A stretch of DNA of 64,000 nucleotides from Nocardioides acrostichi. Lineage in GTDB: Bacteria; Actinomycetota; Actinomycetes; Propionibacteriales; Nocardioidaceae. Below the pieces are notes generated by a model, which did no database searches, had not been told where the DNA came from, and worked only from the letters and a program-made list of their open reading frames with translations. Made by a program: the position numbers and the translations under genes. Numbering within the stretch: the first letter of the stretch is position 1; the number at the start of each line of letters is the position of its first letter. The stretch is taken from positions 434,001 through 498,000 of the forward strand of contig NZ_JADIVZ010000002.1 in NCBI RefSeq assembly GCF_015319165.1, read 5' to 3'. Below are positions 7,633 through 15,789 of this stretch, in pieces.

Positions 7633-8733
7633 TCAGGACATCGAGGCGCGCAGCCCCTTGGCCTCCAGGCGTGGCATCACTTCCTGAGCGAAGTACTCCA
7701 GCTCGCCCACGTAGTCGACGAAGGCCATGGTGATGCCGCCGAAGCCGGCCCGGGCGAACCGCTCGATCTCGTCGGCGACGTCGTCCGGGGAGCCGATGAT
7801 CGGGCAGGTGCCGTGGCCGGCTGCGAACCGGCTGCGGAAGGTGGCCAGCATCTCGGGACTGAAGGACTGCGAGTGCAGTCCCTGCAGGCGCATCAGGTTG
7901 TCGACGGCCTCCCAGTCGGCGTTGTCGTCGGCGTAGTAGGTGAGGTACTCCTCGGCCTCCGTCCTGGTCGGGCGGCACACGACGTGGGTCGGGGTGAGCA
8001 CCCCCGCCCGACGACCGAGGCGGGCCGAGTGCGTCTCGAGGTCGGTGACCACGGCGGCACCCTCGTCGGGTCCGGAGACGATCGTGAAGACGAAGTCGGC
8101 GTTGCGGGCGGCGTACTCCTTGCCCTGCGGGCTCGACCCGGCGTTGAGGATGGGCAGGCGACCATGCGTCGGCTTCGGCTCGGCCTCGACGCCGTGGAGA
8201 TCCCAGTGGCTGCCGGGCAGGTCGTAGCGACCCTCTCTCGACCACAGGTGCTGCACGACGTCGACCCACTCCTGGGCGAGGGCGTAGCGCGAGTCGTGAT
8301 CCTGGGGCAGGTCCACACCCATCGCGAGGTACTCGGGCTGGTTCCAGCCGGCCACGACGTTGAGACCGACGCGCCCCGGTGCCACCTGGTCGACGGTCGC
8401 GAGCTGCTTGGCCGTCACGACCGGGTGGTTGAAGGCGGTGTGCACGGTTGCGAACGCATTGAGTCGCTGCGTGTTCGCCACGATGGCGGTAGCCCACGGC
8501 ACCGGTTCGAGCACCCCCTCGTGGAAGTTGGTGCTGCCCCCGTAGCCGATCCATCGAGCGATCGGCAGCATGAAGTCGATGCCGACCGTGTCGGCGAGCC
8601 GGGCCAGGCGCAGGTTGTCCTCCCACGAGCCCGACCAGCGTTCCGGGATGGTCGTGACGGCCAGGCCGCCGGAGCAGTTCGACGAGAAGAGCCCCAGCAA
8701 GAATTGCTCCGACTCGAGGATGGGAATGCCCAC
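7633..8733 (-). CDS. LLM-class flavin-dependent monooxygenase (RutA/SfnG-like)
   Basis: 366 residues, bacterial luciferase-like (LLM) barrel. Start is the GTG at 8733 with AGGAGA upstream. Family landmarks: FSSNCSGGLAVTTIPERW near the N-terminus, VAPGRVGLNVVAGWNQPEY, LPILNAGSSPQGKEYAARNADFVFT and GSPDDVADEIERFARAGFGG. These resemble the RutA (pyrimidine oxygenase) and SfnG (dimethylsulfone monooxygenase) branch, which use reduced FMN from a separate reductase. That reductase is encoded 17 bp upstream in the same operon, supporting a two-component monooxygenase. In context it could oxidise an N-heteroaromatic such as indole or oxindole, but the substrate is not readable from sequence. Confidence 0.85.
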   Translation of the reverse strand: MGIPILESEQFLLGLFSSNCSGGLAVTTIPERWSGSWEDNLRLARLADTVGIDFMLPIARWIGYGGSTNFHEGVLEPVPWATAIVANTQRLNAFATVHTAFNHPVVTAKQLATVDQVAPGRVGLNVVAGWNQPEYLAMGVDLPQDHDSRYALAQEWVDVVQHLWSREGRYDLPGSHWDLHGVEAEPKPTHGRLPILNAGSSPQGKEYAARNADFVFTIVSGPDEGAAVVTDLETHSARLGRRAGVLTPTHVVCRPTRTEAEEYLTYYADDNADWEAVDNLMRLQGLHSQSFSPEMLATFRSRFAAGHGTCPIIGSPDDVADEIERFARAGFGGITMAFVDYVGELEYFAQEVMPRLEAKGLRASMS

Positions 8734-8750
8734 GGTTGTCTCCTAGATGT

Positions 8751-9212
8751 TCAGCGTTGCAGGACGATGGGAGTGGCCTCGCTCGTGTCGAGGGACATGA
8801 CCTCGCCGACGAGATAGGTGTGGTCGCCGGCGGTGAGTCGGTGCTGCACGCGGCACGTCAGGCGCAGCGGCACCTCGGCCTCGAGCAGCGGGACGCCGTC
8901 GGGTCCGGTCCGCCATCCGTCGTCGAACCGTCTCTCGACGGGCCCACAGAACCTGGAGAGGAGGGTGCCGTGGTCCTCGGCGAGCACGTGCACGACGTAC
9001 GCCTCGGCGGTCAGCCAGTCCTCGAGGTGGCTGGAGCGGTGATCGAGGCACCAACCGACCAGGGGCGGTCGCAGCGAGGTGGCGTGAAAGCTGTTGACGG
9101 TCTTGCCGAGCAGGCGCCCGTTGCTGCATGAGGTGACGACGGCAGCCCCGGTGGGCCACCGCGCCATCTGCGTGCGCAGCGTGGCGCCCAGGTCTCTCGG
9201 ATCTTCGTGCAT
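8751..9212 (-). CDS. Flavin reductase of a two-component monooxygenase
   Basis: 153 residues of the HpaC/flavin-reductase-like domain: RWPTGAAVVTS, GKTVNSFHATSLRPPLVGWCLD and the later HRLTAGDHTYLVGEV with the conserved DHT. It supplies FMNH2 or FADH2 to a partner oxygenase. The partner is the LLM monooxygenase directly downstream (17-bp gap). The operon promoter lies in the 126-bp divergent region shared with the AraC gene, which holds motif copy B and an AGCGGATAG site (on this strand). Confidence 0.85.
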   Translation of the reverse strand: MHEDPRDLGATLRTQMARWPTGAAVVTSCSNGRLLGKTVNSFHATSLRPPLVGWCLDHRSSHLEDWLTAEAYVVHVLAEDHGTLLSRFCGPVERRFDDGWRTGPDGVPLLEAEVPLRLTCRVQHRLTAGDHTYLVGEVMSLDTSEATPIVLQR

Positions 9213-9245
9213 GGCCGGGAGCCTGCTTCGCCGCGGAAGAGCGCG

Positions 9246-9254
9246 CTATCCGCT
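9246..9254 (-). promoter_or_regulatory. AGCGGATAG site upstream of flavin reductase operon
   Basis: AGCGGATAG read in the direction of the flavin reductase, 33 bp before its ATG. The same 9-mer stands at 10346-10354 in the direction of the cyclase operon. A candidate AraC-regulator half-site; 9 bp is short and could be chance. Confidence 0.25.
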
Positions 9255-9284
9255 GGCGGAGGTCACTGTCCCGCGAACGATGCT

Positions 9285-9308
9285 TATTTCATTCCTGATG
9301 CGATCGTT
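9285..9308 (-). promoter_or_regulatory. Shared operator-like motif, copy B
   Basis: On the minus strand: AACGATCG, 6-nt spacer, GAATGAAATA, identical in both blocks and spacing to 1839-1862. It sits about 72 bp upstream of the flavin reductase ATG and within an inverted repeat GAACGAT (9275-9281) / ATCGTTC (9303-9309). The position between the divergent reductase and AraC genes suits joint control. Confidence 0.5.
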
Positions 9309-9338
9309 CCATACTCGCTGTGATAGGAGGTGGTGTCC

Positions 9339-10319
9339 ATGGCCCGCACGGCCACTCCGCTCAGCTCGCACCGCGTGCTCCACACGACCAGTGTCGACGA
9401 AGCGCGCCACTCGGTGGGTTCCTCGCTCGCCCCACATCGGCTGACGCCGACGCGCGGCACCGCAGGCTTCCGTGCGCGTCATCACGCCGTTGCCCTGGAG
9501 GCCGTGAGTCTGCACTTCATCGACTACGGGTGCGAGGTCGACGTCGACACAGACGGCCTCGCCTTCGGCCTGGTCCAGATCCCGCTCGCGGGCTCGACGG
9601 CAGTCTTCTCGGGCGCTCGCTCGGTGTGCGTCGACCCGAACCGAGCCGTGTTCACCGAGCCCGGATCCCCGCTACGAATGCGCTACTCCACCGACAACCC
9701 GCGGCTCATGGTGCGAGTTCCAGGCGACCTGCTGGAGAGCCGCCGGGCACGGGCCGCCGAGCGCGGCGTCAGCGTCCCGCGTCGAGCGGGCGCCTCGGTC
9801 GACCTCACGCGCGGCGTCGGCCGCTCGTGGCGCGCTCTGCTCGAGGTCGTCACCATCGACCTCGAGGACAGCCAGCCGCTCGGGTCCGTCTCCTCGGCCG
9901 CGAGCTCGTTGCAGCTCGCCCTCGTCGACGGACTCCTCGCCTGCCTGGTCGGACCGTCGGCGTCGGAGCCGCCATCGGTCCGGCCGGCCGCCCGGAGGCG
10001 GGTGGAGCGTGCTGCCGGTCTGCTGCGCGAGCGCTGCGAGGAGTCATGGACCACCGTCGGTCTCGCCGAGGAGGTCGGACTCACCGTGCGGGCCCTCCAA
10101 GCGGGGTTTCGCGACCGCTACGAGTGCTCGCCCACGGCCTACCTGCGGCGAGCCCGACTCGAACGGGTGCGGTTGGAGCTGCGCGGCGGCGTCGCGGCGT
10201 CGGTCACCGACGTGGCCATGCGCTGGGGGCTGACCCATCTCGGACGGCTCTCGGTCGACTACCGCGCCGCTTTCGGAGAGAGCCCGAGCGAGACGCTGCG
10301 TGCTGCGCGAGGGTGGTGA
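9339..10319 (+). CDS. AraC-family transcriptional regulator
   Basis: 326 residues. The N-terminal half is the AraC-binding-like (cupin-type) ligand domain seen in AraC activators of aromatic catabolism such as XylS/BenR relatives; the C-terminal 100 residues hold the two helix-turn-helix units (WTTVGLAEEVGLTVRALQAGF and VTDVAMRWGLTHLGRLSVDYRAAFGESPSE). The ATG at 9339 is preferred: AGGAGG ends 8 nt before it, whereas the in-frame GTG codons at 9330 and 9333 overlap that RBS. Placed between two divergently oriented catabolic operons, it is probably their pathway-specific activator. Inducer unknown. Confidence 0.85.
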   Translation: MARTATPLSSHRVLHTTSVDEARHSVGSSLAPHRLTPTRGTAGFRARHHAVALEAVSLHFIDYGCEVDVDTDGLAFGLVQIPLAGSTAVFSGARSVCVDPNRAVFTEPGSPLRMRYSTDNPRLMVRVPGDLLESRRARAAERGVSVPRRAGASVDLTRGVGRSWRALLEVVTIDLEDSQPLGSVSSAASSLQLALVDGLLACLVGPSASEPPSVRPAARRRVERAAGLLRERCEESWTTVGLAEEVGLTVRALQAGFRDRYECSPTAYLRRARLERVRLELRGGVAASVTDVAMRWGLTHLGRLSVDYRAAFGESPSETLRAARGW

Positions 10320-10345
10320 GCGCAATCCGGATGAGCCGCGCGCTT

Positions 10346-10354
10346 AGCGGATAG
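10346..10354 (+). promoter_or_regulatory. AGCGGATAG site upstream of cyclase/oxidoreductase operon
   Basis: Second copy of the 9-mer found at 9246-9254, in the direction of transcription, 117 bp before the cyclase-family start. Possible AraC-regulator binding site. Confidence 0.25.
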
Positions 10355-10470
10355 AGGCGCCGGTGGCGGCCGACCTACCGTCCTCAGATCAGCTGCGCGA
10401 CAGCGTCGCCCACCGCAGTCAGCCTCCGCGAGCGCCCCGCGCGCCTGCCCGCCCTCGAAAGGCCGCCGCC

Positions 10471-11241
10471 ATGTCCGTCATCGACACCCTGCTCGCAAGC
10501 CTCGGCAGTGGTGAGGTCGAGATCGTCGACCTGACCGCTCCGCTCTCGCCCTCGACCCCGATCCTGCAGCTGCCCGAGCCCTTCGCGAACACGATCCCGA
10601 TGTCGCTGGAGACCGTCAGCGACTTCGACGACGCAGGGCCCGCCTGGGGTTGGAACAACATCCACACCGGCGAGCACACCGGCACCCATCTCGACGCGCC
10701 CGTGCACTGGGTCAGTGGGCGCGAGGGCTACTCGGTCGACCAGATCCCGCCCGACCGCCTGGTGGGCCCGGCTGTGGTGCTCGACTTCACCGCGGAGGCG
10801 ACCGAGAACCCGGACTTCGTGCTGGAGCCCGAGCACCTCGATGCCTACGTCGCCGAGCACGGTCCCCTGCCCGAGGGAGCCTGGCTGGTCTTCAAGACCG
10901 GGTGGAGCCGGTTCAACGCCGATGCCGCGGCCTTCGCCAACGCCGACGAGAGCGGTCCGCACACCCCTGGTGTCTCTCCGGCGGGTGCCCAGTGGCTGGC
11001 GGCCTCCCCGATCACCGGTTTCGCCGTCGAGACCGTCGGCGTCGACGCCGGCCAGGCCGGCGGCATGGAGCCCGCCTTCCCGGTGCACTACTTCCTGCTC
11101 GGTGCCAACAAGTTCGGTCTGACCCAGCTGCAGAACCTCGACAGACTGCCGGCCACCGGTGCGCTGATCGTCGCCTCGCCGCTGCCGATCGTCGGCGGCA
11201 CCGGGTCGCCGTCCCGCGTGCTCGCGATCGTGCCCGCCTGA
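10471..11241 (+). CDS. Cyclase-family metal hydrolase, isatin hydrolase / kynurenine formamidase-like
   Basis: 256 residues. The family signature HTGTHLDAPVHW is intact; it binds the divalent metal (Mn or Zn). Start ATG 10471 with GAAAGG upstream. Members include kynurenine formamidase (about 210 residues) and the longer isatin hydrolases (about 260), which open the isatin lactam to isatinate. Length and neighbours (arylpyruvate-type oxidoreductase, aminobenzoyl-CoA-type monooxygenase, two-component monooxygenase) favour an isatin hydrolase-like role, while no kynureninase or tryptophan dioxygenase gene is near. Both assignments would lead towards anthranilate-type compounds. First gene of an operon with the next three genes. 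Confidence 0.75.
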   Translation: MSVIDTLLASLGSGEVEIVDLTAPLSPSTPILQLPEPFANTIPMSLETVSDFDDAGPAWGWNNIHTGEHTGTHLDAPVHWVSGREGYSVDQIPPDRLVGPAVVLDFTAEATENPDFVLEPEHLDAYVAEHGPLPEGAWLVFKTGWSRFNADAAAFANADESGPHTPGVSPAGAQWLAASPITGFAVETVGVDAGQAGGMEPAFPVHYFLLGANKFGLTQLQNLDRLPATGALIVASPLPIVGGTGSPSRVLAIVPA

Positions 11242-11271
11242 CCCTTCCGACGTCGCACACGAGGAGAAACG

Positions 11272-13449
11272 ATGGCTGAGCGCTCGTTCGCCCACGAGGT
11301 GAAGAAGCTGCGCGAGGGGGCCGGCACCACCTTCGCCGGCGAAGGCATCCTGGCCGTGACCAAGGCGCTGCTCCAATCGGGGGTCGCCTACGTGGGCGGC
11401 TACCAGGGCGCGCCGATCTCGCACCTCATGGACGTGCTGGGTGACGCCCACGAGATCCTCGAGGAGCTCGACGTCTACTTCGAGAACAGTGCCTCCGAGG
11501 CGACGGCGGCGGCGATGATGGCGGCCTCGGTGAACTATCCGCTGCGAGGCGCGATCACCTTCAAGTCCACGGTCGGCACCAACGTGGCTGCCGATGCGTT
11601 GGCCAACCTCGCCAGCGGTGGGGTGCGCGGCGGCGCGCTGGTCATCGTCGGCGAGGACTACGGCGAGGGCTCGAGCATCATGCAGGAGCGCTCGCACGCC
11701 TTCGCCATGAAGTCGCAGATGTGGCTGCTGGACCCCCGCCCCAACGTCGAGGCCATCGTGAACGCCGTCGAGGCCGGCTTCGAGCTCTCCGAGGCCAGCA
11801 ACACGCCGGTGATGCTCCAGCTGCGACTGCGCTCGTGCCATCTCTACGGTTCGTTCACGGCCAAGGACAACGTGCGCCCGCCGATGACGGTCAAGGACGC
11901 CGTCGAGAACCCCTCTCGACAGCTCGACCGCATCGTGTTGCCGCCCGCGAGCTTCCTGCACGAGAAGGAGAAGCTCGAGGATCGCTGGCCCGCAGCGGTC
12001 GAGTTCATCCGCAGCCGAGGGCTCAACGAGGTGATCGGTGCCGGCACCGCCGACGTCGGGATCATCGTGCAGGGTGGGGTCTACAACACGCTCAACCGCG
12101 CGATGGAGCTGCTCGGCTGCTCGGACGCGTTCGGCAACACCACCGTGCCGACCTACGTCATGAACGTGACCTACCCCGTCGTCGACTCCGAGATCCTCGA
12201 CTTCGTCGCCGACAAGCGCGCGGTGCTGCTGGTCGAGGAGGGCCAGCCCGACTACATCGAGCAGAGTCTCAACACCATTCTCCGCCGCGCCGGCTCCGAG
12301 GTGATCCTGCACGGCAAGGACCTGCTGCCGGTGGGCGGGGAGTACACCGCCGCCGCGGTGACCAGGGGGCTGCACGCGTTCTTGAGCAAGCACCTGCCGG
12401 CCGCGGTGTCGGCCAAGCCGTCGCTGTTGCTGCCGAAGACCGACCCGGCGAGCCCGTTCGCACCGCGCGTCGACGCCGAGGTCGTGCGGGCGCGTCCGCC
12501 GGGTCTGTGCACCGGCTGCCCGGAACGGCCGATCTTCTCGGCGCTCAAGCTGGCCGAGAAGCAGACCGGCAAGCAGCACCATGTGAGTGCCGACATCGGC
12601 TGCCACCTCTTCGCCATCAACGAGCCGTTCAACCTCGGCGCCACCACCATGGGATACGGGCTCGGCTCGGCGGGAGCGGCCGCCCTCAACTCCAAGGACG
12701 CCGACCGCCGCACCGTCGCGGTGATGGGCGACGGCGGTTTCTGGCACAACGGACTGACCAGTGGCGTCGGCAACGCGGTGTTCAACCAGAGCGACCAGAT
12801 GCTCGTGGTCGTCGACAACGCCTACAGCGCCGCCACCGGTGGCCAAGACGTGCTGTCCTCGCGCGCCGACAGCCAGTTGCGCTCGACCAAGCACCCCATC
12901 GAGCGAGCCGTGCGTGGCATCGGCGTCACCTGGGCGAAGACGATCGCGAACACCTACGACATCGCCAAGCTGAGGGACGTGTTCGTCGACGCCCTCACGA
13001 CTCCCAGCTCGGGGCCGAAGGTCGTGGTGGCACAGAGCGAGTGCATGCTCAATAAGGAGCGGCGTGAGAAGCCGCTGCGCAAGCAGGCGATGCAGAGCGG
13101 GAAACGGGTCGTCAAGGAGCGCTTCGGGGTCGACGCCGAGACCTGCACCGGCGACCACGCCTGCATCCGGGTGTCCGGCTGCCCCTCGCTCAGCGTCAAG
13201 CCCAACCCCGACCCGATGCGCACCGACCCGGTGGCCACGGTGCTCGACTCCTGCGTCGGCTGTGGGGTGTGCGGAGCGAACGCGCACGCGGCGTCCTTGT
13301 GTCCGTCGTTCTACCGCAGCGACCTGGTGCACAACCCGAGCTGGCGCGACAAGACGCTCGCCCGGCTGCGACGTGCGTGGATCGGTCTGATGTCGGCCGG
13401 CGTGGAGCGCCGGGCGGCCCGCTACGAGATGGTCGAGGAGCTCGCATGA
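11272..13449 (+). CDS. Indolepyruvate:ferredoxin oxidoreductase-like alpha subunit (2-oxoacid oxidoreductase)
   Basis: 725 residues. Domain order is that of IorA: pyrimidine-binding domain at the N-terminus, TPP-binding domain with GDGGFWHNGLTSGVGNAVF followed by VVVDN (the GDG...N motif) near residues 485-520, and a C-terminal Cys-rich ferredoxin-like region (CTGDHACIRVSGCP and CVGCGVCGANAHAASLCP). Such enzymes decarboxylate arylpyruvates or other 2-oxoacids to acyl-CoA, reducing ferredoxin. RBS GAGGAG precedes the ATG. The beta subunit overlaps its stop by 4 bp. With a cyclase-family hydrolase upstream, isatinate (2-aminophenylglyoxylate) is an attractive substrate, giving 2-aminobenzoyl-CoA; arylpyruvates are the alternative. 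Confidence 0.85.
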   Translation: MAERSFAHEVKKLREGAGTTFAGEGILAVTKALLQSGVAYVGGYQGAPISHLMDVLGDAHEILEELDVYFENSASEATAAAMMAASVNYPLRGAITFKSTVGTNVAADALANLASGGVRGGALVIVGEDYGEGSSIMQERSHAFAMKSQMWLLDPRPNVEAIVNAVEAGFELSEASNTPVMLQLRLRSCHLYGSFTAKDNVRPPMTVKDAVENPSRQLDRIVLPPASFLHEKEKLEDRWPAAVEFIRSRGLNEVIGAGTADVGIIVQGGVYNTLNRAMELLGCSDAFGNTTVPTYVMNVTYPVVDSEILDFVADKRAVLLVEEGQPDYIEQSLNTILRRAGSEVILHGKDLLPVGGEYTAAAVTRGLHAFLSKHLPAAVSAKPSLLLPKTDPASPFAPRVDAEVVRARPPGLCTGCPERPIFSALKLAEKQTGKQHHVSADIGCHLFAINEPFNLGATTMGYGLGSAGAAALNSKDADRRTVAVMGDGGFWHNGLTSGVGNAVFNQSDQMLVVVDNAYSAATGGQDVLSSRADSQLRSTKHPIERAVRGIGVTWAKTIANTYDIAKLRDVFVDALTTPSSGPKVVVAQSECMLNKERREKPLRKQAMQSGKRVVKERFGVDAETCTGDHACIRVSGCPSLSVKPNPDPMRTDPVATVLDSCVGCGVCGANAHAASLCPSFYRSDLVHNPSWRDKTLARLRRAWIGLMSAGVERRAARYEMVEELA

Positions 13450-15077
13450 GCAGCTGGCAGGAGGGCCGGCGGCCCCTGACGATCGCGATTCTGGCGATGG
13501 GCGGCGAAGGCGGCGGGGTGCTCGCCGACTGGATCGTCGCCGTCGGCGAGCAAGCTGGCTACTACGCCCAGACGACATCGGTCGCGGGCGTCGCGCAACG
13601 AACCGGTGCCACCGTCTACTACGTCGAGCTCTACCCCGGCGGCGGGCGCCCGGCGCGCGCCGGGGATGCTCGCCGCCAGCCGGTGCTCAGCCTCTTCCCC
13701 GCGCCGGGAGAGGTCGACGTGGTGATCGCCTCGGAGCTGATGGAGGCGGGTCGCGCGATCCAGCGCGGTTTCGCCACGCCCGACCGCACCACGCTCATCG
13801 CCTCCACGAACCGCGTGTACTCGATGGACGAGAAGCTCGCCCTGGGCGATGGTCGGGTCGACAGCAACACACTGCTCGCGGCGGCCCACGCTGCCGGCCG
13901 ACGCTTCATCGGCGCCGACTTCATGCAACTGGCCCTCGAAGCCGGGAGCGTCGTCAGCGCCGCACTCTTCGGGGCGCTGGCGGGGTCGGGTGCGCTGCCG
14001 TTCGAGCGGGAGCCCTTCGAGGACGCGATCCGTGCCTCGGGCAAGGGCGTCGAGGCGTCACTGCGCGCGTTCGCCGCGGGATTCGAGGCCGCCCGGCAAC
14101 CGGCGCCGAAGCCGATCGAGCCGGCGCCCGCGGGAGCGGGGCCGGTACCCGTGACCATCAGCCGTCGTCGTCCGGTCGACGCGGCCGAGGAGGCCGCCGA
14201 GCAGGCGGAGCGCCGCCGCGAGGAGGTGGCCGCGAGTCAGCCGACTGCCCTGGTGGGCCCGCAACTGCACGGCCGGGCCACGCTCGTGGCCGAGCGCTTC
14301 CCGGCGCCGGCCCGGTCGATGCTGCTGCACGGGGTGGTGCGCACGGCGGTCTACCAGAACCCGGCCTACACCGACCGCTACCTCGAACGGGTGGAGCGCC
14401 TCGCCGCCGTCGACACCGGGGCCGACAACCGGCTGACGCGCGAGGCGGCTCGGCACGTGGCGTTGTGGATGTGCTACCAGGACACCATCCAGGTGGCGCT
14501 GCAGAAGATCCGCCGCAAGCGACTCGACGGCGTCCGTGCCGAGGCCAAGGCGGCGCCGGGGCAGCTGATGAACGTGCGCGAGTACCTGCACCCCCAGGTC
14601 GAGGAGATCGCCGACACCCTGCCCACCCGGCTGGGCCGCTGGGTCGCAGACTCCGCCTGGTTCGGCCGTCTGGTGGGCAGACTCACCCGCAACGGCATGA
14701 TCGTCAACACCACCGGCATCATCGGCTTCACCATGCTGTGGGCGATGGCGATGTTCCGCCCGCTGCGACCGCGCTCGTACCGGTTCGCCCGCGAGCAGGC
14801 CGCCATCGACGCCTGGCTCGACCGGGCCGTCGCCGTCGCGCCGGTCGACTACGACCTGGCATGCGAGATCGTCGAGACCCACAGGGTGCTCAAGGGATAC
14901 GGCGAGACGCACCAGCACAGCGTCGAGAGCTTCACCAAGCTCATGGACGCCGCCGACGCGCTCGTCGGGGAGGCGGAGGCCGCAGCCACCCTGGCGCGCT
15001 TGCGTCAGGCAGCCCTGGCCGACGAGGACGGCAGCACACTCACTCGGGAGCTGGCCGCGCTGACGCTCGCCGCGTGA
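13446..15077 (+). CDS. Indolepyruvate oxidoreductase-like beta subunit with long C-terminal extension (DUF6537-like)
   Basis: 543 residues, ATG overlapping the alpha-subunit stop. Residues 1 to about 210 are the 2-oxoacid oxidoreductase gamma-type domain (AILAMGGEGGGVLADWIVAVGEQAGYYAQ... TGATVYYVEL). A Pro/Ala-rich linker follows (PKPIEPAPAGAGPVPV), and the last 300 residues resemble the DUF6537 region known from large indolepyruvate oxidoreductases. The classical IorB is only about 200 residues, so this is the extended type. It forms the catalytic complex with the upstream subunit. Confidence 0.8.
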   Translation: MSSWQEGRRPLTIAILAMGGEGGGVLADWIVAVGEQAGYYAQTTSVAGVAQRTGATVYYVELYPGGGRPARAGDARRQPVLSLFPAPGEVDVVIASELMEAGRAIQRGFATPDRTTLIASTNRVYSMDEKLALGDGRVDSNTLLAAAHAAGRRFIGADFMQLALEAGSVVSAALFGALAGSGALPFEREPFEDAIRASGKGVEASLRAFAAGFEAARQPAPKPIEPAPAGAGPVPVTISRRRPVDAAEEAAEQAERRREEVAASQPTALVGPQLHGRATLVAERFPAPARSMLLHGVVRTAVYQNPAYTDRYLERVERLAAVDTGADNRLTREAARHVALWMCYQDTIQVALQKIRRKRLDGVRAEAKAAPGQLMNVREYLHPQVEEIADTLPTRLGRWVADSAWFGRLVGRLTRNGMIVNTTGIIGFTMLWAMAMFRPLRPRSYRFAREQAAIDAWLDRAVAVAPVDYDLACEIVETHRVLKGYGETHQHSVESFTKLMDAADALVGEAEAAATLARLRQAALADEDGSTLTRELAALTLAA

Positions 15078-15679
15078 CGCGGCGCCTGGTGCAGTTGCTG
15101 GTCGGTGTCGGCCTCTACGGGGTCTCGATCGGCCTGCTGGTGCGCAGCACGTGGGGACTGAGCCCCTGGGACGTCCTCCCCGCCGGGCTGCAGCGACACA
15201 CGAGCATGTCGTTCGGGGAGGTCGTGATCGTGGTCGGTCTCGCCGTCCTCCTGCTGTGGATCCCGCTGCGCCAGCGACCGGGCGTAGCCACGCTGGTCAA
15301 CGTGATCTGCGTCGGGGGGTGCATCGACGCCACGCTGCGCGTCCTCCCGCCGACGGAGTCGCCGGCGCTGAAGGCCGCCCTGCTCGCCGGGGGAGTGCTG
15401 CTCAACGGGTTTGCGGGTGCGCTCTACCTCGGCGCACGCCTGGGCTCGTCCGCGCGCGACGGGTTGATGACGGGGTTGGCTCGCCGGACGAGCTGGTCGC
15501 TCCGAGCGATCCGGACCGGTATCGAGCTGACGGCGCTGGGGGTGGGGATCGCTCTGGGTGGCGCGTTCGGCGTCGGCACCGTGGTGTACGCGCTCTCGAT
15601 CGGCCCGCTGGTGCAGTGGTTCCTGCCCTGGTGCCAGGCGCCCCTTCGGCAGGCCGCCCCGCCGCCGGGTGTCACCTGA
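15074..15679 (+). CDS. YczE/YitT-like integral membrane protein
   Basis: 201 residues from a GTG overlapping the upstream stop (GTGA). About five hydrophobic segments are visible: residues 5-23, 47-64, 73-88, 103-123 and 150-180, with the YczE-type motif GLSPWDVL after the first. Members of this family are membrane proteins of unknown function. Translational coupling to the oxidoreductase suggests a role in the same pathway, perhaps uptake of the substrate, but nothing in the sequence proves it. Confidence 0.75.
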   Translation: MTRRLVQLLVGVGLYGVSIGLLVRSTWGLSPWDVLPAGLQRHTSMSFGEVVIVVGLAVLLLWIPLRQRPGVATLVNVICVGGCIDATLRVLPPTESPALKAALLAGGVLLNGFAGALYLGARLGSSARDGLMTGLARRTSWSLRAIRTGIELTALGVGIALGGAFGVGTVVYALSIGPLVQWFLPWCQAPLRQAAPPPGVT

Positions 15680-15789
15680 GTGGCCTGGCCGGGCTCTCCA
15701 GGCGCGGTGCCGCGCCGATCGGGGCTCGCCCGAAGGGGGACACCCGCGCGGGCGGTGGGCCGACGGGTCGCGCGACCTAGCGTCGGGGT

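Noticed and set aside
10471..11241. Firm assignment as kynurenine formamidase KynB
   Set aside because: The motif is shared across the cyclase family, the protein is longer than KynB, and no tryptophan dioxygenase or kynureninase gene is nearby.
10384..13578. A minus-strand open frame of over 1000 codons opposite the cyclase and oxidoreductase genes
   Set aside because: It is a by-product of GC-rich third codon positions; its translation is low-complexity (His/Gly/Val-rich) with no family motif, while the plus strand encodes complete recognisable enzymes. Similar long shadows at 4324-6138, 17962-20595 and 43664-47173 were dismissed for the same reason.
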